Part shown: positions 19,662-31,761 of the stretch, in pieces
How the letters are laid out: the number at the start of each line of letters is the position of its first letter
How positions within the stretch are numbered: the stretch's first letter is position 1
Source: Beverwykella pulmonaria
Taxonomy: Eukaryota > Ascomycota > Dothideomycetes > Pleosporales > Melanommataceae
Reading direction: 5' to 3'
DNA: 64,000 bases
Assembly (NCBI GenBank): GCA_001599595.1
Contig: BCHH01000002.1
Span: forward strand, 906,390-970,389
Position numbers and translations under genes: made by a program
Notes under the pieces: model-generated
Databases searched by the model: none
The model's input: only the letters and a program-made list of their open reading frames with translations
Told to the model about the DNA's origin: nothing

Positions 19662-22324
19662 TTAGACCTTGTAGCTGAAAAGGCCAATTGTGTTGGTGTA
19701 GACGCTGAGGTTGTCAGACCAGCTCGCCTTATCCTGACCGTCAACGGTGACCATTTGCAAAGCTCCGACCTGACTAAGGCAATAGGTGATGATGTTGCTT
19801 GAGCTACCTTCAATGCTGAAGATTCGGTTTTGACAATCCCGTTTGCCACCGGGAGCATTTGGAGAGCTACACGAAACGTCGTAATTATTGAAAAAAGAAT
19901 ACAAGCCTGCCCCGTAGATCAATACATTTTGAGAGTTCAAGATTCTTAGTCCATAGGCGTCGCATATGCCCGACGGGCAAGCGGTATTGTAATCGGGATC
20001 ATTGAGGGCGGCAGACAGTGGGTATGGTTGGCTTTTGGCATCTGGATTCGGTTGCCAGTATGGGGTCTCGGTCTGGATGAACCCAGCGAAGATATCCTTG
20101 GCGTTCGCGAACTGGTACTGATATAGAGCGTGATGCTCAACACCACTCGCGTAGAGCCAGACGTTGGATGATTCAACGAGAAGGCCGCGACCTGTATACA
20201 CAGATACACGGGTGCTACTCGGGTCGTCCATGTCGTGATCAGCAGTCTAGATAGATGTTAATACGTGTGATATATCGCTGCAGAAAGAAGACTAACCCAG
20301 AACCAGTTGTTCTCAAAATATGCACCAGAGCCCGACTTCGTAACATGAACGTTAGTATGAGCAGCCATACATTCTGCCTTCTTAGTGTTGATAGGGCATT
20401 GCGCGACTTGTAGATTAGTACCCTTCGCGCCACCGATCCGAGTGTGCACATCCCATATTCCTGAGCCTCGAGAGGTGGCCAAATTGTACTCGATGAGCAC
20501 TGCACCAGGAGTTGGTCCTTGAGTGGCCACAATCATATCTGACCACTCAATACAACCGCTCTCGCCAGCTCTGCCAATTTGGACGACGGGGATTGGATTT
20601 GTGTTGCTTGACCAAGTGCCACCGCTGGCCATGATGACAGGGTATGTTTCGCCGACCATGCGAGCGCCTGGGGGTATATAGATAGTTTTGGTGACCTTGT
20701 AGACGCCATGATCAAAGAAGAGGATTTTGTTGTTAGCCACGGCCTTGTTGATGGCTTGCTGCACCGCAACGGTATCATCAGTGACACCATCACCTCTGGC
20801 GCCTTCGCTGCGAGCGCTAAGGAAAGAGGTTGTGCTAAGGTTCTCGTACTGGGGTTTCGATTTGGTGTAAAACTTGTTGCCATCCAGGAGACCCTGAGGC
20901 CGTTTTGCGGGCGTCAGAGCACCCTGAAACTTTCCAGCCGCGTCGGGTGAGTACTTGTTACCTTGTCCCCAGGCAGTAATCGTGGTCGTTCCACCAGCTA
21001 GGACGGTTGCTCCTGATCCCTTGACGGCAATGGGAACATTGTTGAGGGCGATATTCTCAAGAATCAACTGTCCAGCACCTATAGGCTTGGCGGTTCTTGT
21101 CCATGCCTTAGTGCCATTAGCGTCACTCTTAATTGAGAGCAAGCGGTCAACCTACCATGTCCACGAAAGTCGGACAATTCGTGATCTGGGAGTCAATGAT
21201 AACCACACTACCAACTTGTTGAGAGTCGGTCAACCCATTAATCATCGAAAACGCAGTATCGCAGTTGGTAATGGTGAGCCCCTGATAAAGCCAGCCCCAG
21301 TTCCAAATTTGAGAGATGCCGATGACAGCATCAGAAATCTTGAGGTTGCGCATGGTGAACTGCTGGTTTCCGATATTCATGCCGTATTTTCCACCACTGA
21401 TTTCCAGATCAGTCATAAAACCGCCGCTCCCTAAGTACCTGTTAGCTAAGGTTTCGCCAAGTAGAGTATCAACATGGTAGCTCTACGTGTGGCCTCCCAA
21501 ACTTGAAGCAGAAAATAGCTCACCTTCCTCGACGAAAATACCGGCGTGGACGGAGTTGGAGGCCTTGTTCATCCTGATTTTCACATTCTGGATGCTCGTT
21601 GCCTGTGAAGCCGGCCAGTGAATGCCCTGGCAACCCTCCGTTGGGGAGACTGCGGTCAAGTCGATTTCGAAATTGCGAATCGAGCGTACGAATATATTCG
21701 TAGAGGTCCAGCCTGGTTTGCCATCCGTGTTCCTATACGGGCTCGCATCAATGAGAGCAAGTGCTCTGAGACTGGCGGATGCCTTGAGAACAGGCCGGCT
21801 GTTAGGGTTGCCGATGAACTGGGTCATGTAATAGAACACTATGGGCTGGCTGATGAGATATGTTCCAGCAGGGACGTAGACAATGGCGGGCGTATCGGTT
21901 GCTGAATCGCAGACCCACGGGCCGCAGCGGTTGCCGTCGCTGATGGCACGGTTGAAAGCGGCAGAGTCGTCGGTTACACCATCGGCTGCGCCAGTGTTAT
22001 TCATGCTGCTCCAACTGAATCTTTTGGAAGGAACGTACCCCTGGCACCGTAGTCCATGACATTACGGAAGACCTTGTAACCCTGGGGATTGGAGTTGAAA
22101 GCCGCAATTCCATTCTTGGGCATATCCTTGAGCCAGTAAGAAGGGTCGGCTACCTCAACTGTAACATTCTCTTCCCGGACTGTGACCTGTTCTGTAGAGA
22201 AAGTAGTGGGTAAGCGCAGGGCCTTCACAGAAGGCAAGCCGTGTTTGTGGTTCTTACCGATGGCGATAGCAACCGCCTGCGTGGTCACTGCCAGCAGGCA
22301 GGCCACGAGGGAGCCGAGGCGCAT
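19662..22324 (-). CDS. GH55 exo-beta-1,3-glucanase
   Basis: Five exons on the minus strand: 22324-22039, 21985-21524, 21430-21156, 21106-20297, 20246-19662 (805 aa, normal for the family). A signal peptide (MRLGSLVACLLAVTTQAVA) is followed by two pectate-lyase-3-like beta-helix halves, each opened by a DGVTDD motif (about residues 97 and 380). GSGGFMTDLEISGGKYG, GNQQFTMRNLKI, the junction FENNWFW/TADHDMDD and VWLYASGVEHH are typical GH55 blocks. All four introns (49-93 bp) keep phase and place family motifs across the joins; the third skips a decoy extension (GTAGGT...GCTAAT...CTAAG). Secreted; hydrolyses beta-1,3-glucan from wall or storage polymers. Confidence 0.9.
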
Positions 22325-24287
22325 GCTTGCGAAGGTTTGCAGGAACCAAGATGGAGGGGGATTGTAAACAAATGCAAGGGCCGAAGGGGATACCCAGGAA
22401 GGGACGTGTAAGTGGGAAAAGGTGGAGTAATATAGCAGAGGAAAAAGAAAGAGAAAGGCCCAAGGGTGTTTATAGGTTGGCCTGTACTTGCTGGGTGCTT
22501 GGCGTGACAACCTACCCAAGGACGATGCCGCTCCGCTCATCTCGGTGAAGGACAGCTCTGGTGACAGCATGTTCCGCCACCGCTAGTTGCTGCGTGGTCA
22601 TTTGGCCAGGGCGAGTATGTGGTTCGTGACATGACGACCCTACTTCTTCTCCAACGATGCGTGGGTAAAGCCTTGGAGCCCGATTTTTAATATAGGGTTC
22701 GCGCCAGGAGACATCGGCTGGGCCTGGCGCGCGCCTCGAGCTCAGGGCACATCATGGTAGCGTGAGGTAATGAAGAGCATCCGAGGTTGACGAAACACAC
22801 GTAGAGACCTAGAGAGGCTCTTTAGGAAATGTGGGACTAGCCTGATTCAGCCGAGATCGGAGCCCTGCTTTATCCCGTGAGCGGTGTCCAACCAGTGCGC
22901 AACATCACACAGAGACATGTGAGAGCACTATGTTTAAGACATCTAGCCCGTCTCCAGGAAATAAGCCCGCTGCTACACCCGCTCGACCCCAGCAGCCCAC
23001 TCTCCCGTGCACTAACTATACCCTGCCTCGTGGTGGTTTCGCGGGGTAGTTGTGTGGAAGGTCGGCTGTGTCGCACTGCATAGCGGCCTCTGCCCCTATG
23101 ACCTCGCTATTCCACAGCTTTCCCTTGGGTGTGCGCGTGCTCCCGTACAAACTCCGGGCTACACCATGTATCCTCCACACACTGGAAGGCTTCCCCCAGC
23201 TGTCACATCCCCAGCAGGTCTCGTGAATGCTGCGCGGGACGGCCGATCGCAGCCGACAGACGCAGCGCCGGCCTCGGGACTTTCTGAATAAGGCATTCAG
23301 TCGGGGCGGTGATGAAGTGATGGAAAAGGGAGGATGCGGATGTGAATGAGATGTCAATTCCAACAGCCTGGCACATATCCGACAAGTGCAGACTCGGTCA
23401 AAACCCTGTAACAATGGGTGTCCGGCCTTATTTCTCCACGAGTAATAGATCCACTCGAATATAGCAGAGAGAAAGTGGTTGAGTGAATATGTGAGGTTGA
23501 GGAAAAGACAGATCGACCCACATGCCCGGCGCGGATCCACGTAGCGGACGCCATTCTCCAGGTCTGAAAAGTTGTGGCGGACCGAAGGATTGCGCCTTTT
23601 AAATTAACAAGAGATTGAAGAAATTTAAGTTCTCCACTCAGAGGGTTCAACATCACCTTCTATTTTCGTCAAACGACCAATCATAGTAGGGTGCGCCAAG
23701 GCGAACCTGTTGTCTCCGAGGGCTGGAAATGATTGGCGGCACCATCTCCTGCTTTGGGGACTCGTGTTCCCGAAAACGCAAATACGTGGCATCGAAAGGC
23801 GGACATGCTGGATGCTAATGTTATGTGCGACGTTCCTAAAATACTTACCTTAGGCGGCCTGCAATGGCCTGAATAAGTTGCAATGTCATATCACTCCTCT
23901 AGGTATCGAAATCTATACCATCTTGGGACCATGGCGTATCTAGAACAGTCTTCTTTCTACCGTGGTGAACGGTTACTCCAAAACATTGAGGGCATATAGG
24001 GAATAGCCACATATACCCCCACACGTAGAAGAAGAATACACTTTTCGAAACGAGTATTCTGATTCGGGTTGGTCGGTTTCTTCACCTAGTACCATTTGAA
24101 TATACTTGTTGATTCGGGGCATCCGGCTTCTCTACTGAGCACTTGTCGAATAGACTTATCATTTCAGACAGCCCCGGTTTCAGCGCCTAATAGAAGATCG
24201 TTCAGTCGAGGCTGTTGTGCGTGGTGGCTTGAGAAATTGAAATCGAGGCGAGAGGTGGAATCGTCCGGACCGATGAAGACCAAAGGC
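22325..24287. other. Long intergenic region
   Basis: About 2 kb. Contains the GH55 promoter and the 3' flank of the thioesterase gene. Open frames at 22.9-23.5 kb overlap on both strands, lack family resemblance and were not accepted. Confidence 0.45.
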
Positions 24288-24973
24288 TCACATGCGTGCG
24301 AGCTTGCTCCGCGTCTCGATGAACATGCCCTCCCCCGTCGTGTACACCGTGCCATTCCCATCCTCAATCGTCCCATTGACATAAATCTTATTCCTGTCCT
24401 GCCTGACAAAGCGTGCCGTGCACAGCACAACCCCAGGCGTCGGAACCGGCCTTTTATAATTCGTATTCAGATCTTCCGCAGTCGTCAGCTCCCTCCCCAG
24501 TCATTTTTCCTTACACTACACTCACAAGCCGTAAAGCAATTCAAATCCGACCTCTCGCCCTTCAAACTCGCCTTCTCCATCCTCTTAACCAGATTCAGCG
24601 TAATAAGCACCCCAAGAATCTCATCCAGCATCGTAGCCACAAACCCGCCATGACATATATTTGGGTGTCCATTCAGCCCACTCCCCAAATCCATCATTGT
24701 CCTGACCTCTCTAAATTCCGGATCCTCCTTCTCAGGCTCCGTCGGTCGCAGCGTCAGGCATTGACGTATTGTTCGATTCGTGCCTAGCGTCTCTGCGAAG
24801 AAGGAGTCTTCGGATGTTGGCTTTGGGACTCGAGAGGCGGTTCGTGTGGGCGTCCACGCGGGGTCGTTGATTAGGGCCGCGCACCAAGGGATTTGGGAGA
24901 AGTGCGATATTGCGTCGGTCATTGTGGCGTGGACGGTTGAAGAGGTACTGGTCGTCTCAGCTGGCGTTCCCAT
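24288..24973 (-). CDS. Hotdog-fold acyl-CoA thioesterase-like protein
   Basis: Two minus-strand exons, 24973-24526 and 24472-24288 (210 aa). The PaaI/THEM4-like hotdog signature NICHGGFVATMLDEILG is in exon 1. The join FTAY/LNTNYKRPVPTPG and VVLCTARFVRQDRN in exon 2 are the usual central strands. The 53-bp intron has GTGAGT, GCTGAC and GGAAG. The frame is open further upstream to an ATG at 25192, adding 73 residues rich in basic and hydroxylated positions, which could be a mitochondrial presequence or just 5' UTR. I chose the ATG nearest the conserved domain. Confidence 0.8.
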
Positions 24974-25356
24974 CTTATACGATGCAGACGATGCCGAGGT
25001 ATTGCGATAAGAGGGTCGTCCTGAAGCCGAGTCAAGGCCTGTATGATTTAGGCTTCGGCCTCCCACATTAGGTCGGCGGCGGACCAAAAGTGGAAATAGT
25101 ATTAAGGTCGCTCCATGATTGTGGCAAGTGTGTGTCGAGTAGATATGACTGTCGGGGGAGGGAGGTGTAGAGTTCAGATGAGCTCGAACCACTCAGAACT
25201 CAGTTCGCTACCACACGGCCGTCCCTGCATTTCCCTGGGTTGGTGGCGGTATAAATCTACAACCCCACCGAGGGGTAGCTAACTGTTAACAACCTTCCCC
25301 AAAACTCGCATCTAGCCTCAAATTTGTACATTTGATCTCTGATAATTATTACTACT
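24974..25356. promoter_or_regulatory. Divergent promoter region
   Basis: Separates the thioesterase (-) and inositol-monophosphatase-like (+) genes. CT-rich stretches typical of fungal promoters are present; no specific element is assigned. Confidence 0.4.
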
Positions 25357-26473
25357 ATGGCGGACCTCGATCTTCAGGAGATCCATGACTTCATGATCTC
25401 TATTGCTCTCAAGGCCGCGGACATGATCACCTCGGCGCATCCAACCACAGGTGCTGCCGGTTCAAAGATCAATTGTGAGAAACTTCAAAGCTTTTAGATA
25501 CTTTCCAATGGCTCCGGGCCACTCAAATTCTGTTGGCTTGTTCGAGACGCTAATACATCATGACAGCCGTCGACCTCGTCACAGAAACCGACCGCGCCGT
25601 CGAGAAGACCATTTCTACATCTCTCCGCGAAAAGTACCCTACCTTCGAGTTCATGGGTGAAGTAAGTGTCTCCTTACCATACCAGCCCGTTGGATCTGAA
25701 ACTCGAAGCTTGCAACCCTCAATGAAAACCCGACACAACTTAAACAGCTGCTTTCGTCATCGCGAGCGCAGTATAATCCGTCACGCGTCTCTCTCAGAAT
25801 CCTTACTAAAACCCCCCAGGAGACCTATCAGAAAGGCGACGCCCTAACACCATCACCCACATTCATATGCGACCCCATCGACGGCACAACAAACTTCGTG
25901 CACCGCCATCCCTACGTCAGCATCTCCCTCGGGCTCTCCGTCAATCTGATCCCTACCATCGGCGTAGTCTACAACCCTTTCACCTCCACCTTATACTCCG
26001 GCATCCTCGGCCGCGGCTCATTCCTCAACCGCACAACCGCCCTCCCTCTCTACCCTCCTACGCCGCTGAATGGCCTCTCAAACTGTCTTGTAGCTGTAGA
26101 ATGGGGTTCCGACCGCTCAGGCAACGACTTCGCCGTCAAATCGCGCACGTTTACCAAACTCGCCTCGGCCGGATCGGGCGGGGGCATGGTGCACGGGCTG
26201 CGCTCTCTCGGGTCCGCAGCGCTCAACCTCTGCGAAGTCGCACGAGGAGGAATAGATGTGTACTGGGAAGCCGGGTGCTGGGCCTGGGATGTGTGTGCGG
26301 GCTGGGTGATATTGAAGGAGGCCGGGGGGATTATCGTGGATGCGAATCCGGGAAATTGGGAGCCGAAGGTGGAGGGTAGACGGTATTTGGCGGTTAGAGG
26401 GGGGGAGGGGCAAAAGGGGGTCGTGGAGGAGCTTTGGGGATTGGTGGAGGGGAGGTATGAGGTGGGTGGCTGA
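25357..26473 (+). CDS. Inositol-monophosphatase-superfamily phosphatase
   Basis: Three exons: 25357-25474, 25567-25661, 25820-26473 (288 aa, standard length). Metal-binding motif 1 is DPIDGTTNF, motif 2 is WEAGCWAWDVCAGW, and the early VDLVTETDRAVE helix and FEFMGEETY (with the motif Glu residues) are present across introns 1 and 2. It hydrolyses inositol phosphate or a related small phosphate ester with Mg2+. QutG-type proteins of quinate clusters are in the same superfamily, but no quinate genes are nearby. Confidence 0.9.
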
Positions 26474-26878
26474 AGGGGCTGAAGTTTGTGTGTAGGGCGT
26501 CATGTGTGATGAAAGATTTAGGTAGATAGGAAAATATGGAAATATGCCAAAGGGGGCGAGCAGAGAGCAAATAGCAAATAGATGTGACAAACAAAATAGA
26601 TATCAACAGCGCGATCCGTGTGAGACATAGCTCACTCATACCACGCCATGGATGCGTCATGGAATGAGAAAGGTCAAGGTTGCGTATTCGCATCTCGATG
26701 GCATTTTTGTATTGATAGGTTGCCACAAACCCAAGCCAATTAGTCCTGGTCTAAGGGCATAAGTCTTGAAAATCGCAACCGCCAACTCCAATATTCCCGT
26801 CCCGCAATGCCAATGCCATGACGTCTGTCTTTAGACCGTCTTTCCAATGCTGAAGATGTCCGCGTGTTGTCTAGATGC
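26474..26878. other. Convergent intergenic region
   Basis: 3' flanks of the IMPase-like (+) and phosphoribosyltransferase (-) genes. No gene is seen. Confidence 0.5.
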
Positions 26879-27880
26879 CTACGGATTTCCGCCCTGCTCG
26901 CGAGACAGACGGTCATGTTCCTCGATGTCCCTATTTCATGTCAGTCCCACTCTGCAATCCCGTATCGGGAATACCTACGTCGCCTCCCAAGGATAGCAGA
27001 TCCAGACATCGCCAACCGTGACCGCGGCCAAGTACATGCTCTCACTAATGATGTCCTTGGGTAGCTCGCCCTTCTTCTTCTTATCCTTATTATGCAGCAC
27101 AAAGATGGAGAACGTCGTCTTCTCGCCCTCACGCCCCAACTTCTTCTGCGCTTCCTCAACATCCTTCTGCAGCTCGCGGATCGCATATTCCAGTGTGGTC
27201 CGGGTATCGTCCACCTCGTCGACAATGAGCACATTCTTGCCGATCAAGTTTGCCATCTCGAGACTGCTCAAGTCAAGCCATTGTGTGCGGGTGACTTTTG
27301 TGCCGGGCAGCTCGACGGGGTCGGTGCCGAGGGACTCGTACAGTGAGAGGCCGATAGCCTGGATGGGTATGTTTGGGCTTCCGGGTTTCTTGAGGAATGA
27401 GCTATGGCGGGCTGTATCAGCGCTCTGCTCCTCCAATTTGAATGGTACTGAGTTTTGAGTCTGCATACCGCAGGATACGCGCGGGAACGTAGCCTCCGCC
27501 GCCGATGGCGATCATGAGATTCGGATTGAAGTCATTGAGGATGCGCTCCGCCGAGCTCTGGCAGAGTTTGTGCACCTGAGGGAGCAAGTGTTAGTGGTGT
27601 GCCTGGTCAATATGCAAAGTGCAAGGTCTCGGGTAAAAGCAACATGTATGAAAAGTAGGTATCGACGCCGCACACCTGCAGGATATATCTCTTATAGGTG
27701 ATAGGAGGCTGTATTATGCGCGAAATCGCCGGCATGACACTCATGCAGCTGTCCTCGTCGTCGCACGGGAGTATAGGTACACGAAAGGTACCAAGCTTTT
27801 GCAGACAGTCGCAGGAGGCGTTTCAAGTAAAAACAAGTCGCACATACCTGGTTATAAGTGACGTAGATTTTCTCAACCAT
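26879..27880 (-). CDS. XPT1: Xanthine/hypoxanthine-type purine phosphoribosyltransferase
   Basis: Four minus-strand exons: 27880-27848, 27575-27469, 27401-26979, 26930-26879 (204 aa). The start MVEKIYVTYNQ/VHKLC, the loop AIGGGGYVPARILR and the PRPP motif VLIVDEVDDTRTTLEYA identify a yeast Xpt1/Hpt1-like enzyme, which salvages purine bases using PRPP in the cytosol. The C-terminus YPWEATDIEEHDRL is reached only through a 48-bp intron; without it the protein would stop at PWEAT. The first exon encodes only 11 residues and is followed by a long 272-bp intron. Confidence 0.87.
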
Positions 27881-28565
27881 GATGGCAGCGAACCTTCTCT
27901 TGCAGGTTTCCAAAAGGTTCTGGGGTTGTGGAAGCTCTACCCAGGCGGAATTTTCCAAGGAAGAGTCAACGAAATACTGACGGAGACCGCCGAAGTTCCC
28001 AAGTTATGTCAGAGCCACTTACACCCCTCGCTAGACCTAGCGTGGTTAGTCGCGCCAGTCATTCATAGAAAAACAATCTGCAGGGTTCATTTTCGCGTAC
28101 TACCCTAACCTCGATGCTACCTGCTGCATATGGGCGCTTGAAAATACTGCACCAGAGCCACCGAGAAGTTACTGTTATCGCGTCCAACAACCGATTGTTT
28201 GTCTAAATTTCAGACTCGCAGCATAATTGATTCGGTTATAGCATGACCCCCTTGCCTTCGAATGCCTCCTACGGAACGAAGGCTACCTAGCTGCGAAGCG
28301 AAATGTAGGTCCCAAACCTCACGCCGTCCGCACTCGTCTCACCTTGTGCTGAGCACCGCAAATGTCCAGTTCTGCTGGGTCGACTTGAATGCCTACTCAG
28401 GCATTATTGGTAAGAGTTTGAATAGCTAGTGAAAGACCAAGCAGACTACATATGCTGATTATGCAGGGCTTATAGCCCTAGCAAAACGTGTTAGATGTGA
28501 TATCTTGAACAGACGGACGCTTTCTAGACACTGACATCCGGTCGTTCCTGGATGCGACTGCGCTT
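27881..28565. other. Intergenic
   Basis: Upstream of the phosphoribosyltransferase and downstream of the F-box gene, both on the minus strand. No gene is seen. Confidence 0.5.
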
Positions 28566-30310
28566 TCAAGACGACTTATTGTCAAAGAAGAGTACGTGGG
28601 AGTCTGGCTCGTTGTTCTTGGTCGTGTTGAAAACCACGACGCGCTTGTCGTTCACCAAAAGTTGGGGAGTATACCGGTGGTCGAGCGTCATTGCACCTAC
28701 CATTATTTGTGGTGTGACCTTCATGGATGTACTACAACCTCGTCATTAACGAACGGGCCTTCATTAGGGGCAGAATGAAGGCATACCTTGTACCTATATG
28801 TTCGAGAAGAGCCCACTGTACATCGTCATTTGCTAACTCAATCCGAACGAAGTCTATGGGTTGGAGTGCGAGGAAAGTATCATTCCACCAAGCGTAGCGC
28901 CCATCTACGCTCGCCTTCATGATCTGAACCTCGCTCTTGACATCCTGTATTTTGTGCTTGGCCTCGAGTATCTCTGAATTCGAAACTGGAAAGTTCGGCT
29001 CCGTAAATCTTTCGAGCTGCTCGTCAAATTGCAGTGAGCGCCTTTCCCGGGCTCTTCGTCCAGGAAATTGAATAAAAGTCAGAAGGGCAAAGCGTCCTCC
29101 ACTGCTGACCGGACGGAAACCGCGTAATTGCAAGCAGGTAACGTTCGAAAGAGTAACTTTACCATCTCGGATGCGCTTCCCATCAACACTGAACCGACTG
29201 TAATAGATCGTGCATGTAGGATTGTCCTTCGCCAACATTGGGATACCCCGATCGCTAGCAAATACAGTTATAGTTTCGGTGCAAGGATCTGGCAAAAGGG
29301 CCAAGTTTGGGGCATTAGCATAGCTACTGAATGATTAGCATACCCTAAAAAATCAAGCCTTGGGTATAGGTCATGGGGAAGTTCCAAAGCTTACGTAGTA
29401 ATGCAATTGGTGAAGGGAAGATCTTGGGTGCTGATCTGAAAAGAATGTCCACTCTGTGTATGAAAACTCCACAAGTAGACTACGAGAACGTTATTGACAA
29501 AGCCTCCACAGGCGACCAGGCGACCACGGCAGGTGAGTTGTTGAAACATGCCTTGGGCGAGTTTGAACTGTTTACGGTTGTCGCCCGCCAAATTCGTGAC
29601 GTAGCACGTATTGAGAATTGTGGCAAATGCGATTAGCTCATCCGACAGAGCGACATTGGTGATCTTCTCACGAGCGTTGCCATGAAGGCTGAATTCCGCC
29701 ATGGAGCGTAGATCACATACATTTAACATTCGTCGACCGGGTTCAAGCCAGACAACATGGTGGCCAACTAGGGCGTCAACGAGACTAGGAAGCTCGTCTT
29801 CACTGCTGGCGGACTTCCAAGAGGGTTTTACATGATGAGTAGGAACGCCCGTGCGGAATCTATGGATACGGCGAGCTTCATGTTGGCAGAATGCGTATTC
29901 ATTGTGCTCAGATCTGGGCGTGCCATCCCAGTTTGTAAGGCTTCTTTTCAGAATATCGGTGCTGCATAAGAGGGTATGCCAGCGCCTTGATACCTAAATC
30001 AGTAACCGTCAGCATTACGGATAGCACGGTGCTAGCTTGCGGAGTCAAGGCATTGGAGTCTTCTCACGCGTTGTAGGCGAAATGGGGTGGAGGTGTCAAG
30101 ATGGGCAAAGATGGACGCCACGAGCTCCACCGGTAGTGCGCTCACGATGTCGAAGCGAAAGTCTCTGGAGTTGAGCGTGGCTTGGAGAGCTCGCCATTCG
30201 TATGGGGTTAATTCAGAAACAAGGGCCACGACGGCTTCCTTTCGTGAGCGAAGCGTCTTGCACAGCCTGAAGGCGTAAACGACATCGGGAACGACGTCGG
30301 GGGTCTCCAT
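28566..30310 (-). CDS. F-box protein
   Basis: Four minus-strand exons: 30310-30068, 29993-29395, 29326-28787, 28731-28566 (515 aa). The F-box lies near residue 55-100 (VSALPVELVASIFAHLDTST, then VSRRWHTLLCS across intron 1). The rest has beta-propeller-like strands (VVWLEPGRRMLNVCDLRS, LIAFATILNTCYVTNL, GRLVACGGFVNNVLVVYLW) common in fungal F-box substrate adaptors. The last exon ends RYTPQLLVNDKRVVVFNTT...FFDNKSS; ignoring the 55-bp third intron would truncate it. It probably links a substrate to an SCF ubiquitin ligase. An open frame upstream of the start to 31081 is GC-rich and not accepted. Confidence 0.82.
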
Positions 30311-31761
30311 ACTTGCGGATAGGGCCAGCAAGCGAGTGGAGAGGGGCTCGGGAGAGCTTGCTGACTCGTGTAGATGTGTGTAGTGTGGTGTGTTGTTGAG
30401 GTTAACGGTCACGGGCTGGCCAGTGGTCAAATGCTGTGTCTGTGCGCGGAAGGCCCGCCTCGCGAGATCTTCGGTTCGTCTGCTGGCGATCAGTCTTGTG
30501 CGTCTGTTGCGCAGCGTTGGGACTGTCCGTGGCGGCGTGCGTTTGAGAACATGCACGCAAGCGTCCGGCCTGCAGACGGTGGCATTCGAGGAGCTTCCCG
30601 GAGCCTTCGAGGAGACTTCTGCTACGAGGGAGGTGTGAAGAGCCTCTGCGGCCCGTGGTGTGCTCAAGTGAGTTGCAATGACAATATCAGCCGCATTATA
30701 TCGGCCTGCGCATACGTTGTGGACGGCACACGCAGCAGCGACACGCAACGTCCAAGCACGGCTATCGCAGCGTCTACGGGCGCACCGCGGCCGTTTCAGT
30801 GAGGAGGGAGGGCGAGGGCACTGGAAGCATGTGGCCGACGACGACTCGGTCAGGGCGCGGTGGACATGGTAATGCAGGCGAACAACGGGCGCGGGCGACG
30901 GACTCAGATGGGTGTTTACCGGCACTGGCAGCTCGCGCGGATTCGGGATCCCAACTGCTGTTGGCCATTTGAGCCGGCGCCCTTGTTCTGGGTTTGACAT
31001 TGTCGTGCACGCCCGCTCCCGCCGAACTCGTGGCCATGACCTCGTCCTTGTCGCTGGCTGGGCTCTGCATTGTTGCGCCATGGACCGAGGGCCCTGACCA
31101 CGGTCGAGCGTGTGTGGATTGCGTCCTCATCTTGGCTTGAGCCTGGGCCTCCGAGCGACGTCTCTTGCGCCTTTGCGACACTCTCCCTTCGCCGCGGCCC
31201 GCACCCATCGTTGCTTTCAAACATCCCCCTCCTGTCGCCAAGCGTCGCCTCTGCGTCGTGACGGTGCATATAGCTCGCGCCCTGGACTTCTGGAGTCTGC
31301 GCTGCACACGGGCCCTAAACACTACTGTTGACCCCTGCGGCCCTCGCTGCTGCAAGACAGCTCCTTCCTGCCGGTGACATTCTCCTACGGCAAACCCCCA
31401 ATCCGACAAAGAACACGGTCGTCTCCACACCTTCTACGAACACGACCCCCTAGAAGAGCCCGCGGAACCCTCGCCCTCTCCACCCGCCAGCCAGCCAACC
31501 GACCGCTCCGCTCCCCTCCGCCCGTCCTCGTCGCATGCACCCCCGAATCGCCGCCTCTACGCCCAGTCCATTGCGCCTCCTGTCATGGTATAACGACGCG
31601 CAGCTCTGCGACCAACACACCACCTCTGAACACCAGGAGCTCTCCACATCACTCTACCATCCCAGCTGCCCATCCGTCGCCGATCTGAGGGCAGATCCTT
31701 TGGAGACCCTTTGAACACACCCTCACGACTTCCATCGCAGCCTCACACGCTGCACTCGTCC
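30311..31761. promoter_or_regulatory. Long divergent promoter / 5' UTR region
   Basis: 1.45 kb between the F-box (-) and SFL1-like (+) genes. GC-rich, with long overlapping open frames on both strands but no family similarity. Pyrimidine-rich runs at 31.4-31.7 kb suggest a long leader for the HSF-type gene. Confidence 0.45.

Noticed and set aside
23016..23540. Minus-strand 174-codon open frame
   Set aside because: No recognisable family, overlapping open frames on the other strand, no promoter or intron logic.
30032..31081. Long N-terminal extension of the F-box open frame
   Set aside because: GC-rich, low family resemblance, overlaps open frames on both strands, and the ATG at 30310 directly precedes the conserved region.
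30774..31430. Minus-strand 218-codon open frame
   Set aside because: Lies in GC-rich promoter DNA, composition follows base bias, no domain and no splice support.
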